DNA of 64,000 nucleotides from JBBROS01 sp038229135 (GCA_038229135.1 JBBROS010000020.1:1-64000), one strand, 5' to 3'; positions 55,829-63,124 are shown, counted from the first letter of the stretch. Notes: generated by a model not told the origin, from the letters alone. Numbers and translations are program-made.

Positions 55829-56001
55829 AAAGCGACAAACCAACGCGAATCGCGATTGTATCTCGTGTCAGGAATTGTCACGAAACGATTTTCATGCGTA
55901 TCTTCTCTGTCGTTGATTGTTACTTAATCGACTTTTAACAAAGCGCTGACAGGTGGCCTCCATAGTGTCCGAGGCAATAACGCCGCCGGAGATCGAAAAA
56001 G
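55829..56001. promoter_or_regulatory. AT-rich control region upstream of the repeat-peptide gene
   Basis: This 173-base stretch is the most AT-rich of the window. It contains TTGTCA (55875-55880) followed after 18 bases by TATCTT (55899-55904), and TTGATT (55913-55918) followed after 17 bases by TAACAA (55936-55941), both in the plus direction. Either could drive the peptide gene at 56002, which would have a leader of 60-100 bases. Such a contrast with the GC-rich surroundings suggests a strong or specially regulated promoter. Confidence 0.45.
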
Positions 56002-56151
56002 ATGTCGAAGACCGTCAAGACCGCCCCCGTCAAGCCCGCCACCAAGGATAGCGGCCGCGTCCAGCTTGGCGCCGGCATGATGCGTTTTGCCACGAAGGCC
56101 ACCCGTGACACCGGCAAGGTCGTCGTCGGCGCTGGCATGATGCGCTTCTAA
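56002..56151 (+). CDS. 49-residue peptide with two near-identical 17-residue repeats ending GAGMMRF
   Basis: A basic N-terminal segment (MSKTVKTAPVKP) is followed by two copies of the unit AT[KR]D[ST]G[RK]Vx[LV]GAGMMRF: residues 13-29 and 33-49, a period of 20 residues (60 bases). The second copy ends exactly at the stop codon. Within GAGMMRF the two copies differ only at third codon positions (Ala GCC/GCT, Arg CGT/CGC, Phe TTT/TTC), so the peptide sequence is conserved while the DNA drifts. GGAG lies 14 bases before the ATG. It has no signal peptide or membrane helix. The shape (leader plus repeated core) recalls precursor peptides that are modified after translation, and the next gene encodes a DUF6065-type protein. 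I know no family for it. Confidence 0.7.
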   Translation: MSKTVKTAPVKPATKDSGRVQLGAGMMRFATKATRDTGKVVVGAGMMRF

Positions 56152-56158
56152 GCAGGTC

Positions 56159-56178
56159 GGCGCGGCCTCGGCCGCGCC
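56159..56178 (+). terminator. Perfect GC hairpin after the peptide gene (attenuator-like)
   Basis: GGCGCGGCC (56159-56167) and its exact complement GGCCGCGCC (56170-56178) are separated by two bases, 7 bases after the peptide stop. AAAT follows, not a T-run, so it is at best a weak terminator. It may stabilise the peptide mRNA or reduce read-through into the downstream gene. Confidence 0.5.
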
Positions 56179-56192
56179 AAATCTGGTCGACC

Positions 56193-56223
56193 GGCAGGCA
56201 TCGTCCAAGGGCGGTCGCCTGCC
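56193..56223 (+). other. Second inverted repeat between the peptide gene and the DUF6065 gene
   Basis: GGCAGGC (56193-56199) pairs with GCCTGCC (56217-56223) around a 17-base loop and is followed by GTTTCC. With the hairpin at 56159 it makes the 149-base gap highly structured. Confidence 0.4.
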
Positions 56224-56300
56224 GTTTCCATATGAGCGCCGAAGTTGCGCGCCGACCGGTGACGCGACATTATCCAATCTTCGTCGAACGAGGTCGCTCC

Positions 56301-57113
56301 ATGGCAGATGGCGCCATCCCCCCACGCCAACCCGTGGCGGATTTCGTCCAGCTGATCCCGGGCGGCCGACCCCCCAAGCGGGCCGACCGCTCAGGCGCTG
56401 GATACCTCCCGGGCCGCGCCATGCGGTGGTGCGATGCGCTTACTACGGCCACAGGGTTCGGGTGGTGGCTCTTCCCTCCGATCGACATCCAGCTCATGTG
56501 GGACGGAGAGCAGGTCTTCTGGTCCTATGGGGACGCCGTAGCCTGGTTGCCGCTTTCAGGCGCTTCCAATGGAGCGGTGCAGTTTCCAGGCTTTGCCCAC
56601 GAGTTCGATCAGCTTGCCCCCGAGGGCCTGCAGGGCTACTCGCCACCGTTCCTGACTGCCCTGCCCGAGCTCGGCGCCGTCCAGATCTGGACCGGCCTGC
56701 TTGCCCGAACGCGCCCGGGTTGGAGCCTCATAGTCCGCCACCCGATCAACCTGCCCGCGACCTCCGGCCTTTCCGGCTGGGAGGGCATCGTCGAGACCGA
56801 CCACTGGTTCGGCCCGCTGTTCAGCAATTTTCGCATCACCCGCACGGATTTCCCCGTCCGCCTGCGCGCCCAGGTGCCGTTCCTCCAGGTCCAGCCCATC
56901 CCGCAGCTCGCCTATCAGGACGAGACGCTGAACGACCTGTCTGTCCGGAGCGCCGAAGAGATGGACCAGGCCGACTGGGACGCCTTCGCCGATGTGGTGC
57001 TGCCCGACCCGGACCCGAATGCCAAGCTCGGGGGCTACGCCGTCCGACTCCGCAAGCGCCGCTCCTGCCCGCACCATGCGGCCATGCTGAGCAAGGTGGT
57101 CGAGGGCGCCTGA
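56301..57113 (+). CDS. DUF6065-type protein, possible partner of the repeat peptide
   Basis: 270 residues from ATG 56301, which has GAGG 11 bases upstream; an in-frame ATG at 56232 would add 23 residues without a ribosome site. From memory it fits the DUF6065 family throughout: ADFVQLIPGGRPPKRADRSG, MRWCDALTTATGFGWWLFPP, IDIQLMWDGEQVFWSYG, AVQIWTGLLARTRPGWSLIV, GIVETDHWFGPLFSNFRITR and FPVRLRAQVPFLQVQPIPQL. The family is soluble, beta-rich and of unknown function. His, Glu, Asp and Trp in RHPINLP and VETDHWFGP are the most striking conserved-looking polar residues and could form a metal or substrate site. The C-terminus has a Cys in RKRRSCPHHA. The gene lies directly downstream of the repeat peptide, same strand. 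Confidence 0.75.
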   Translation: MADGAIPPRQPVADFVQLIPGGRPPKRADRSGAGYLPGRAMRWCDALTTATGFGWWLFPPIDIQLMWDGEQVFWSYGDAVAWLPLSGASNGAVQFPGFAHEFDQLAPEGLQGYSPPFLTALPELGAVQIWTGLLARTRPGWSLIVRHPINLPATSGLSGWEGIVETDHWFGPLFSNFRITRTDFPVRLRAQVPFLQVQPIPQLAYQDETLNDLSVRSAEEMDQADWDAFADVVLPDPDPNAKLGGYAVRLRKRRSCPHHAAMLSKVVEGA

Positions 57114-57179
57114 TCCCTCACCAGCCTCGCTCGGGCGCCCACCAGCCACCGCGGCCGTAATTCCTGGCGCCCGGCCAGG

Positions 57180-57284
57180 CTAGCGCACGACCACGCATCC
57201 GCTCAGCACCAGTGCGCCACCCAGCAGCATGATCGCCAAGGCAGCGCGAACGGCACGGCCCAAGGCGGTCACGGCCGGGCTCAT
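57180..57284 (-). CDS. Possible tiny lipoprotein coupled to the upstream small gene
   Basis: 34 codons: MSPAVTALGRAVRAALAIML followed by LGGALVLSGCVVVR. It has a basic start, one hydrophobic segment and the lipobox LSGC only five residues before the end. If processed, the mature product would be a lipidated pentapeptide-like tail, resembling entericidin-type mini-lipoproteins in outline only. The ATG overlaps the stop of the preceding secreted-protein gene (ATGA). Its small size makes it uncertain. Confidence 0.45.
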   Translation of the reverse strand: MSPAVTALGRAVRAALAIMLLGGALVLSGCVVVR

Positions 57285-57499
57285 CGCCAGTGCCCCGGCA
57301 CCCAGCGGCCCCAACGGTCGTAGTGCGGCCGCACCCAATACGGCGCATAGCCCGGGGGCCCGTACGCCACGGGTGGCCCGACGACCACGACCGGTGCCCG
57401 CCACCCCCAGCCGCCTCGCACCCAGTAGGCCTCCGCCGAACGGCTGCCCGCCGCCGTCGCCACCAGCACGAGCGCGACCGCCCCCAACAGCTTGATCAT
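57281..57499 (-). CDS. Small secreted Tyr/Trp/Pro/Gly-rich protein
   Basis: 72 residues. A Sec signal (MIKLLGAVALVLVATAAGSR) is followed by a mature part dominated by aromatic and Gly/Pro residues: AYWVRGGWGWRAPVVVVGPP, YGPPGYAPYWVRPHYDRWGR and WVPGHWR at the end. Such YXX-rich mini-proteins are common in alphaproteobacteria and probably periplasmic; their function is unknown. GGGAGGTGTCG precedes the ATG, a strong ribosome site. A tiny lipoprotein ORF overlaps its stop. Confidence 0.75.
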   Translation of the reverse strand: MIKLLGAVALVLVATAAGSRSAEAYWVRGGWGWRAPVVVVGPPVAYGPPGYAPYWVRPHYDRWGRWVPGHWR

Positions 57500-57588
57500 C
57501 GACACCTCCCTCAAAGACGATGGGAGACGTTAACCCGGGCTTGTAACATCCTTGTTTCAGCGCGCGTGACGAAGTGCAACGCCCGCGC

Positions 57589-58224
57589 TCACGGCCGCAG
57601 CGATTCGCGCAGCCCATCCATCGCAATCTGCGCCGCAAGGGCTGCGAGCAGCACGCCCAGCACACGCCCGATCACGTGCCCGCCCGTCTCGCCCAGCAGC
57701 CGCCGCACCTGGCTCGCGAGCAAGAGCGCCACCAGCGTCACACCCAGCGACACCGCCAGCGCCAGCTCGATGGCCACCACGCGCCACGGGTCGGACCCGG
57801 CTTCGCTCCGCAGCAAAACCATCGTCGTCATCGCGCCCGGCCCGGCCAGCAGCGGGATGGCGAGCGGGAACACGCTGATGTCCTCCGTCGTGCGCGTGGC
57901 CGCCTCCTGCTCGGCCGGAGTCGCCCGTAGCGCGTTCTTGGCCGTCACCATGTCCGCCGCCGTCAGGAACAGCAGCACGCCGCCCGCCACCTTCATCGCC
58001 GGCAACCCGATGCCGAGGGCCCGCAGCAGACCCTCGCCGAGCAGTCCGAAGGCCGCCAGCACAACGAGCGCGATCAGGCACGCCCGCCGCGCCTGCTCGG
58101 CCCGCTCCGCCCGCGTGTCCGTCGGCGTCATGGTCGCGAACAGGACCGCCGTGCCGGGCGGGTCGAAGATCACCAGCAGCGCCACGAGCGCATAGGTGAA
58201 CGATTCGAGCACCGTGCCGGACAC
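57589..58224 (-). CDS. MarC family integral membrane protein
   Basis: 211 residues, six predicted helices, the MarC (UPF0056) family. It starts SFTYALVALLVIFDPPGTAV (family start helix with Asp-Pro-Pro), then LGIGLPAMKVAGGVLLFLTA, FPLAIPLLAGPGAMTTMVLL (signature helix) and HVIGRVLGVLLAALAAQIAM. Once thought linked to multiple antibiotic resistance; the role is not established. The start is 3 bases after the stop of the FAH-family hydrolase gene, so they are cotranscribed. Confidence 0.88.
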   Translation of the reverse strand: MSGTVLESFTYALVALLVIFDPPGTAVLFATMTPTDTRAERAEQARRACLIALVVLAAFGLLGEGLLRALGIGLPAMKVAGGVLLFLTAADMVTAKNALRATPAEQEAATRTTEDISVFPLAIPLLAGPGAMTTMVLLRSEAGSDPWRVVAIELALAVSLGVTLVALLLASQVRRLLGETGGHVIGRVLGVLLAALAAQIAMDGLRESLRP

Positions 58225-58227
58225 GGC

Positions 58228-59004
58228 TTAAGCGTCGACGTAGGTCGTGCGCAGCGTGCCTATGCCCTCGATGCTCACCTCCACCACGCTGCGCTCGCCC
58301 TTGAGCGACCCGGCGCCAACCGAGGTGCCGCAGCAGATCACGTCGCCGGGTTCGAGCGTGAGCTCCTGGGAGATCATCTGCACGATGGTCGCCGCCGGGA
58401 ACACCATGTCGCTGATGGGGTAGCTCTGCCGCTCGGCGCCGTTCACCACGGTGCGGACCACGAGGGTCGCGGCATCGAGCCCGGTCGCGACGACAGGGCC
58501 GAACGGGCCGAACCCGTCGCAGCTCTTCGCCCGGGCCCATTGCGGGAACGACGGATCCCGCGTGAGGATGTCCACGGCCGTCAGGTCGTCGATGCACGTG
58601 AAGCCGAAGATCGCAGCCGCCGCCTCCTCGGCCGTGGCACCCCGGCACTGCTTGCCGAGCACGATGCCGAGCTCACCCTCGAACACCACGCGCCCCGTGT
58701 AGCCGCGCGGCCGGTGCACCACGGCGTCCTGCCCCTCGAAGCAGGACGACGCCTTGAGGAACCAGAGCGGCTCGGCCGGTGGCTCCTGCCCGAGCTTGGC
58801 CCCCAGCGCACGGAAATTGTTCCATAGCGCCACCATCTTGGTGGGGCGGCACGGCGGCAGCACGCGCAGCCCGACGAGCGGCAGCGACTGGCCCGTCGGC
58901 TGTGCCTGGCCGAACATGTCGCCCGTGTGGACGGCCACGTGGTCGCCCTCGACCGTCCCGAACCCCTCGTGGCCATTCGCCTCGAACCGCATCCAACGTG
59001 CCAT
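58228..59004 (-). CDS. Fumarylacetoacetate hydrolase family protein
   Basis: 258 residues of the FAH superfamily (acylpyruvases, homoprotocatechuate-pathway hydratase/isomerases, oxaloacetate decarboxylases). The metal-binding acids are in VVFEGELGIVLGKQ and in DDLTAVDILTRDPSFPQWAR; SCDGFGPFGPVV, YPISDMVFPAATIVQMISQE and PGDVICCGTSVGAGSLKGE complete the signature. ATG 59004 has GGGAGC upstream. An ATG five codons earlier overlaps the permease stop and is also possible. The substrate is not determinable; the neighbours are amino acid uptake genes. Confidence 0.88.
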   Translation of the reverse strand: MARWMRFEANGHEGFGTVEGDHVAVHTGDMFGQAQPTGQSLPLVGLRVLPPCRPTKMVALWNNFRALGAKLGQEPPAEPLWFLKASSCFEGQDAVVHRPRGYTGRVVFEGELGIVLGKQCRGATAEEAAAAIFGFTCIDDLTAVDILTRDPSFPQWARAKSCDGFGPFGPVVATGLDAATLVVRTVVNGAERQSYPISDMVFPAATIVQMISQELTLEPGDVICCGTSVGAGSLKGERSVVEVSIEGIGTLRTTYVDA

Positions 59005-59015
59005 GGCGCTCCCTT

Positions 59016-59681
59016 TCATTGTCGTGCCCCGAGCTTCTGCTCGTAGCGCTGCACCAGCCGCGTGGCCGGGAACAGCAATGCGAAATAGATGATCGCCACC
59101 GCCGTGTAGGTCTCGAGCGGGCGATACGTGTCGGCTGTGATCAGCGTGCCCTGATAGAGCAGGTCCGGCACTGCGATCGTGCTCACCAGGGACGTGTTCT
59201 TCAGCTGGATGATCGACTGGTTCATGAACGGCGGCACCATCCGCCGCACCGCCTGCGGCAGGATCACGCTCCACATCGCCGGTAGCCAGCGCAGGCCCAG
59301 CGCCCGGCTCGCGTCCCACTGCCCGGCCTCGATCGAGAGGATGCCGCCGCGGAAGATCTCCGCATAGAATGCCCCTGTGTAAAAGCTGAGCACGAGCGTG
59401 GCGGCCAGCGCCGCCGGGATCTGCAGGCCCAGGATCACCGGCAGGGCGTAGTAGAACCACACGATCTGGACCAGCAGCGGCGTGCAGCGGAACACCTCGA
59501 TGAAGCCCACCAGCGGCACGTTGACGAGCCGCGACCGCGACAGCCGCGCGAGCCCGAGCACGAGCCCGATCGCGAGCCCGAGCACCACCGTCCCGATGGT
59601 ATAGGCCAGCGTGGTGTAGGTGCCGACCCAAAACAGGTGCGTGTAGCGGAGCAGGAAGCCGAAGCTCCATTCATACCCCAT
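59016..59681 (-). CDS. Polar amino acid ABC transporter permease (HisMQ/GltJK family)
   Basis: 221 residues, five helices. It starts MGYEWSFGFLLRYTHLFWVG and has the HisM-type block FIEVFRCTPLLVQIVWFYYA and the EAA loop GQWDASRALGLRWLPAMWSV. PFMNQSIIQLKNTSLVSTIA is family-diagnostic. Only one permease gene is present and there is no ATPase gene in the neighbourhood, so it must act as a homodimer or with subunits encoded elsewhere. It lies between the binding-protein gene (36 bases upstream) and the FAH-family gene. Confidence 0.9.
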   Translation of the reverse strand: MGYEWSFGFLLRYTHLFWVGTYTTLAYTIGTVVLGLAIGLVLGLARLSRSRLVNVPLVGFIEVFRCTPLLVQIVWFYYALPVILGLQIPAALAATLVLSFYTGAFYAEIFRGGILSIEAGQWDASRALGLRWLPAMWSVILPQAVRRMVPPFMNQSIIQLKNTSLVSTIAVPDLLYQGTLITADTYRPLETYTAVAIIYFALLFPATRLVQRYEQKLGARQ

Positions 59682-59717
59682 CCGCTACACCCGCAAGCGG
59701 CCTCAGCCGGACCTGCC

Positions 59718-60554
59718 TCAGAACGTGACTTCGGCCGGCACGTCCTCGGGCGTCACGCCGTTCAGCGCGAGGCCGCCCAGCAGCCATTCCCGGATCTGCC
59801 CGGTGCCGCGGTTGTAGTCGATCCAGGCGTTGACCACGTCGAGGAACCGGGTGTCGGCCTCCCGCCGCAGCCCGAAGCAGCTGGGCAGCGCCACGAGCGG
59901 CCCGGTCAGCATGTAGAACGGCCCCATCTGCTTGTTCTTGCCCACCGTCGACAAGCCCAGCATCGCCGCCGAGATGAACGCGTCCGCCCGGCCCGACTGG
60001 AAGAACAGCGTGGCCTCGTCCCGCGTCTTGAGTGCCGTGATCTGGCTCTTGGGGGCATAACGCCGGGCCGCCGTCTCGTGCAGGCTGCCGATGTCGCACA
60101 CGACCCGCACGTCCGGGTTGTTCAGGTCTGCCCAGGTCTTGGGCGCAAACCCTTTCCTGGCCAGCGTGCCGTAGGCGTGGATGAAGAACGGCCGCGTGAA
60201 ACCGATCGACAGCGCCCGCTGCGGCGTCGGCCCCAGCGCGAAGGCGAGGTCGATCTTGTTGCTCTGCAGGTCGAGCACCGATCCACCGTAGGTGCTCTCG
60301 ATATACTCGAGCTTCGCGTCGAACACCTTGGCGATGTCGCGCGCGAACTCGATCGCCGCCCCGCGCCATTCGCCGCTCGCCAGGTCCTTCTGGAAATACG
60401 GCAGCTCACCGGGCAGCGCCGCGATCCGCATGGTTTTCGTACGGTTGACCCGCTCGAACGTGCTCTCCGCCCCACCCGAGCTCTGCGCCCGGGCGGTGCC
60501 GACCAACCCAGCCATCGTCACCGCAGCCGCAGCGGCCAGCCCCCGACGTTCCAT
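59718..60554 (-). CDS. Amino acid ABC transporter binding protein (family 3)
   Basis: About 278 residues. The signal peptide (MERRGLAAAAAVTMAGLVGT) has a twin Arg. Mature part: TMRIAALPGELPYFQKDLAS, AIEFARDIAKVFDAKLEYIE, LQSNKIDLAFALGPTPQRAL and RVVCDIGSLHETAARRYAP, then YNRGTGQIREWLLGGLAL at the end: the two lobes of family 3 amino acid binding proteins. The ATG at 60554 follows an alternative in-frame ATG at 60569 that overlaps the LivK stop (TAATG). It is the partner of the permease at 59016. Confidence 0.88.
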   Translation of the reverse strand: MERRGLAAAAAVTMAGLVGTARAQSSGGAESTFERVNRTKTMRIAALPGELPYFQKDLASGEWRGAAIEFARDIAKVFDAKLEYIESTYGGSVLDLQSNKIDLAFALGPTPQRALSIGFTRPFFIHAYGTLARKGFAPKTWADLNNPDVRVVCDIGSLHETAARRYAPKSQITALKTRDEATLFFQSGRADAFISAAMLGLSTVGKNKQMGPFYMLTGPLVALPSCFGLRREADTRFLDVVNAWIDYNRGTGQIREWLLGGLALNGVTPEDVPAEVTF

Positions 60555-60568
60555 CCTCGCGCCCCCCA

Positions 60569-61807
60569 TTACTTGCCGACGTTCCACACCGGCTCGCGCA
60601 CGGCCACCGCCGCCGGATACACCGTCACGAACACGCCGTTCACCACCTGCTGGATCACCGGTGTCGCATCCACGTTCTGTCCGGTCTCGTCGAACCGGAC
60701 GCCCTTCCACGGCATGATCGTCTGGTCGCCCGGCACGTTCGTCGTCATCAATGCCTTCCGAATGTCGTCCGGCTTGCTCGAGCCGGCGCGGTTGATCGCG
60801 TCCGCCAGCACCTGCACCGCCACCACCTGGCGGGACGTGTTGTCGTTCAGGTCCTTGCCCGACTTCGCCTTGTACGCCCCGTTCACCACCACGATCGCCG
60901 GGCGGCTCTTGGTCGCGTCGGCTGCGAAGCTCGAGCGGCTCAGCACGCCCTCGGCCAGCGGCCCGGCTGCCGTCAGGAACGACTGCTCCTGGAAGCCTGC
61001 CGCCTGCGCCATGATCGCGCCCGGCTTCGCCCCGATCTCGGCCAGGCTCCGAACCAGCAGGATGGCGTCCGAAGTGTAGCTGGACGGCATCAGCACGTCC
61101 GCATTGGCCGCCTTCAGCCGCTGCGCCTCCGCACTCAGGCTGGGGGAGTTCGCGCGATACTTGATGTCGGCGGACACCGTGATCTTGTTGTCCGCCGCAA
61201 GCTTCCGCTGCACGGCACTGCTGTCCGCGCCGAAGATGCTGTCCTCGTAGAACAGCGCCACGCTCTTGACCGGGTGCCCGGTCTTGGCGCCGACCTCCTT
61301 GAAGAAGTCGAACATGGCCTCCGTGAACATCTCGTCGTGCGGGCTCGTGCGGAAGAACCACTTGAGGCCGCGCTTGTGCAGGCTCGGGGACGAGTTGTCC
61401 ATCGAGATGTAAGGCACCTCGTAACGGTCCGCGACCTGGCTGATCGTGGCCGCCGTGGCGCTCGTGTAGCTGCCGATGATGGCCACCACCTTGTCCTGCG
61501 TGATCAGCCGTTCGGCCTCCGCGCGGGCCTTCTGCGGGTCGTTCTGGTGGTCGGCGAACACCACGCGGACCTTGGCCCCGCCCAGCCGGTCAAGGCCGCC
61601 GCCCTTGCCCATCAGCATCGGCACCGGCTCGTGCGTGCCGTTGATCACCTCGAGCACCGTCTCGATCGCCATCTTGGCGTCCGCGCCGATCTGCGCCGCG
61701 TTGCCCGTCAACGGGTAGATCGCACCCACCAGGATGTCGTCCGCCGCGCGGGCGCGGGGGGCGAGCAGGACCGCGAACGACAGCAGCAGAATCCCGAAAC
61801 GCTTCAT
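60569..61807 (-). CDS. Branched-chain-type ABC binding protein (LivK/Leu-Ile-Val family)
   Basis: 412 residues. A Sec signal (MKRFGILLLSFAVLLAPRARA) is followed by the type I periplasmic binding fold: ILVGAIYPLTGNAAQIGADA, VFADHQNDPQKARAEAERLI, VVAIIGSYTSATAATISQVA and SVALFYEDSIFGADSSAVQR, then KPDDIRKALMTTNVPGDQTI near the end. Such proteins bind branched-chain amino acids, amides, urea or aromatic acids. No livHMGF genes accompany it. GGGAGAGTG precedes the ATG at 61807. It is the first gene of the run LivK, family 3 binding protein, permease, FAH, MarC. Confidence 0.9.
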   Translation of the reverse strand: MKRFGILLLSFAVLLAPRARAADDILVGAIYPLTGNAAQIGADAKMAIETVLEVINGTHEPVPMLMGKGGGLDRLGGAKVRVVFADHQNDPQKARAEAERLITQDKVVAIIGSYTSATAATISQVADRYEVPYISMDNSSPSLHKRGLKWFFRTSPHDEMFTEAMFDFFKEVGAKTGHPVKSVALFYEDSIFGADSSAVQRKLAADNKITVSADIKYRANSPSLSAEAQRLKAANADVLMPSSYTSDAILLVRSLAEIGAKPGAIMAQAAGFQEQSFLTAAGPLAEGVLSRSSFAADATKSRPAIVVVNGAYKAKSGKDLNDNTSRQVVAVQVLADAINRAGSSKPDDIRKALMTTNVPGDQTIMPWKGVRFDETGQNVDATPVIQQVVNGVFVTVYPAAVAVREPVWNVGK

Positions 61808-61913
61808 CGAACGCACTCTCCCGTGATCGAGCGCGGAGTGAAGCATGCCGCGCCGCAAAGGGAAACGGTCCATGCAAGGCTGGCATGCTTCGTCTGAGGC
61901 CCATATTTGGGCG

Positions 61914-63038
61914 ATGCCGACATTCACGCCCACCCGCGACGCCGGGCTCGCCCGCCTCGAAGCCATATCGCCCCGACTGGGCCGCCACTACGCGGCAAAC
62001 CGCAACACCGACCCTGGACCCGGCGCCTCGCCCACCACTGCCGCCCTCTCCCCCTGGCTCCGCCGCCGCATGGTGCTGGAGGAGGAGGCCGTCCGCGTCG
62101 CGCACGAGGGCCAGGCAGAAGCCGGCGAGAAATTCGTGCAGGAGGTGCTGTGGCGCACCTACTTCAAAGGCCACCTCGAGACCCGGCCGCAGATATGGGG
62201 CGACTACACCGCGCGCCTCGCGGCCGCCCAGGCGCGCCTCGAGCACGAACCCGGCCTGCGCCGCGCCTACGACCAGGCCGTGGCGGGGCGCACCGGGATC
62301 GACGCGTTCGACGCCTGGGCGCAGGAGCTGCAGGCCGAGCATTGGCTGCACAACCACACCCGCATGTGGTTCGCCTCGATCTGGATCTTTTCTCTCGGCC
62401 TGCCCTGGACGCTCGGCGCCGACCTATTCCTGCGCCACCTCGTCGATGGCGACCCGGCCAGCAACACGCTGAGCTGGCGCTGGGTGGCCGGGCTGCACAC
62501 GAGGGGCAAGACCTACGCCGCGCGGGCCGAAAACATCGCCCGCTACACCGAGGGCCGCTTCCATCCGCGCGGCTTGAACGAGCATCCCGAGCCACTGGAC
62601 GAACCGGACCTCGGCGCCGCCCGCCCGCTGCCCCGCGCCGACGCTGCGCCCGAGGGCGACGTGGCGCTGCTGCTGCACCTGGACGACCTGCATCCCGAAA
62701 GCCTGCCGCTCGGCCGCGCCCGCGTGGCCCGCGTCGTCGCCCTGCAAGCCTCCGTGCCCGACGCCGACCCTGCCGTGGCTGCGTTCGACGCCGCGAGCCT
62801 GGCAGACGCCGTGGCCCGCGCCCAAGCCCATTTCGGCTGCCCGGCTGCGGAGATGTCGCCGGGCTGGAACGATGGCCTGCCGATCGTGACGGCCTGGGCC
62901 CCCGTCGGCCCCTCCGCTCGAGCCCTGCCGCCGGCGCACCGCATCCGCCGCGTGTGGGACGACACCGTCTGGCCACGCAGCACCGCCGGCTACTTCAAGG
63001 TGAAGGCAACGATCCCGGCGCTACTCGCCACGCTTTAA
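61914..63038 (+). CDS. Photolyase/cryptochrome FAD-domain protein without N-terminal antenna domain
   Basis: About 374 residues. It opens directly with the FAD-binding domain of the photolyase family: LEEEAVRVAHEGQAEAGEKF, VQEVLWRTYFKGHLETRPQI, WLHNHTRMWFASIWIFSLGL and NTLSWRWVAGLHTRGKTYAA, the WRWVAG flavin-pocket block being the clearest. The usual N-terminal alpha/beta antenna domain (about 200 residues) is absent. Instead about 130 C-terminal residues (VALLLHLDDLHPESLPL, ARVVALQASVPDADPAVAAF, IVTAWAPVGPSARAL, STAGYFKVKATIPALL) look like a small alpha/beta domain. I recall similar antenna-less chains in other alphaproteobacteria. DNA repair or a redox role is possible. The start is uncertain between 61845, 61872 and 61914. 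Confidence 0.82.
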   Translation: MPTFTPTRDAGLARLEAISPRLGRHYAANRNTDPGPGASPTTAALSPWLRRRMVLEEEAVRVAHEGQAEAGEKFVQEVLWRTYFKGHLETRPQIWGDYTARLAAAQARLEHEPGLRRAYDQAVAGRTGIDAFDAWAQELQAEHWLHNHTRMWFASIWIFSLGLPWTLGADLFLRHLVDGDPASNTLSWRWVAGLHTRGKTYAARAENIARYTEGRFHPRGLNEHPEPLDEPDLGAARPLPRADAAPEGDVALLLHLDDLHPESLPLGRARVARVVALQASVPDADPAVAAFDAASLADAVARAQAHFGCPAAEMSPGWNDGLPIVTAWAPVGPSARALPPAHRIRRVWDDTVWPRSTAGYFKVKATIPALLATL

Positions 63039-63047
63039 TTAAATCAC

Positions 63048-63124
63048 TGGGGCGAACGACGGGTCTCGAACCCGCGACATCCAAGACCACAACCTGGCGC
63101 TCTGCCAACTGAGCTACGTCCGCC
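63048..63124 (-). tRNA. tRNA-His (anticodon GTG)
   Basis: A cloverleaf on the minus strand from 63124 to 63048. The acceptor GCGGACG pairs with CGTTCGC. The D arm is GCTCAGTTGGCAGAGC, the anticodon stem CCAGG/CTTGG encloses TTGTGGT with anticodon GTG, and the T arm is GCGGGTTCGAACCCCG-like. The extra G-1 (base 63124) opposite C73 and an encoded CCA are both present, the usual identity signals of tRNA-His. It lies 9 bases past the end of the convergent photolyase-like gene. Confidence 0.95.

Noticed and set aside
57118..57348. A 76-codon minus-strand frame ending RGGWWAPERGW.
   Set aside because: It overlaps the secreted mini-protein and the tiny lipoprotein in another frame and lacks a signal, domain or ribosome site.
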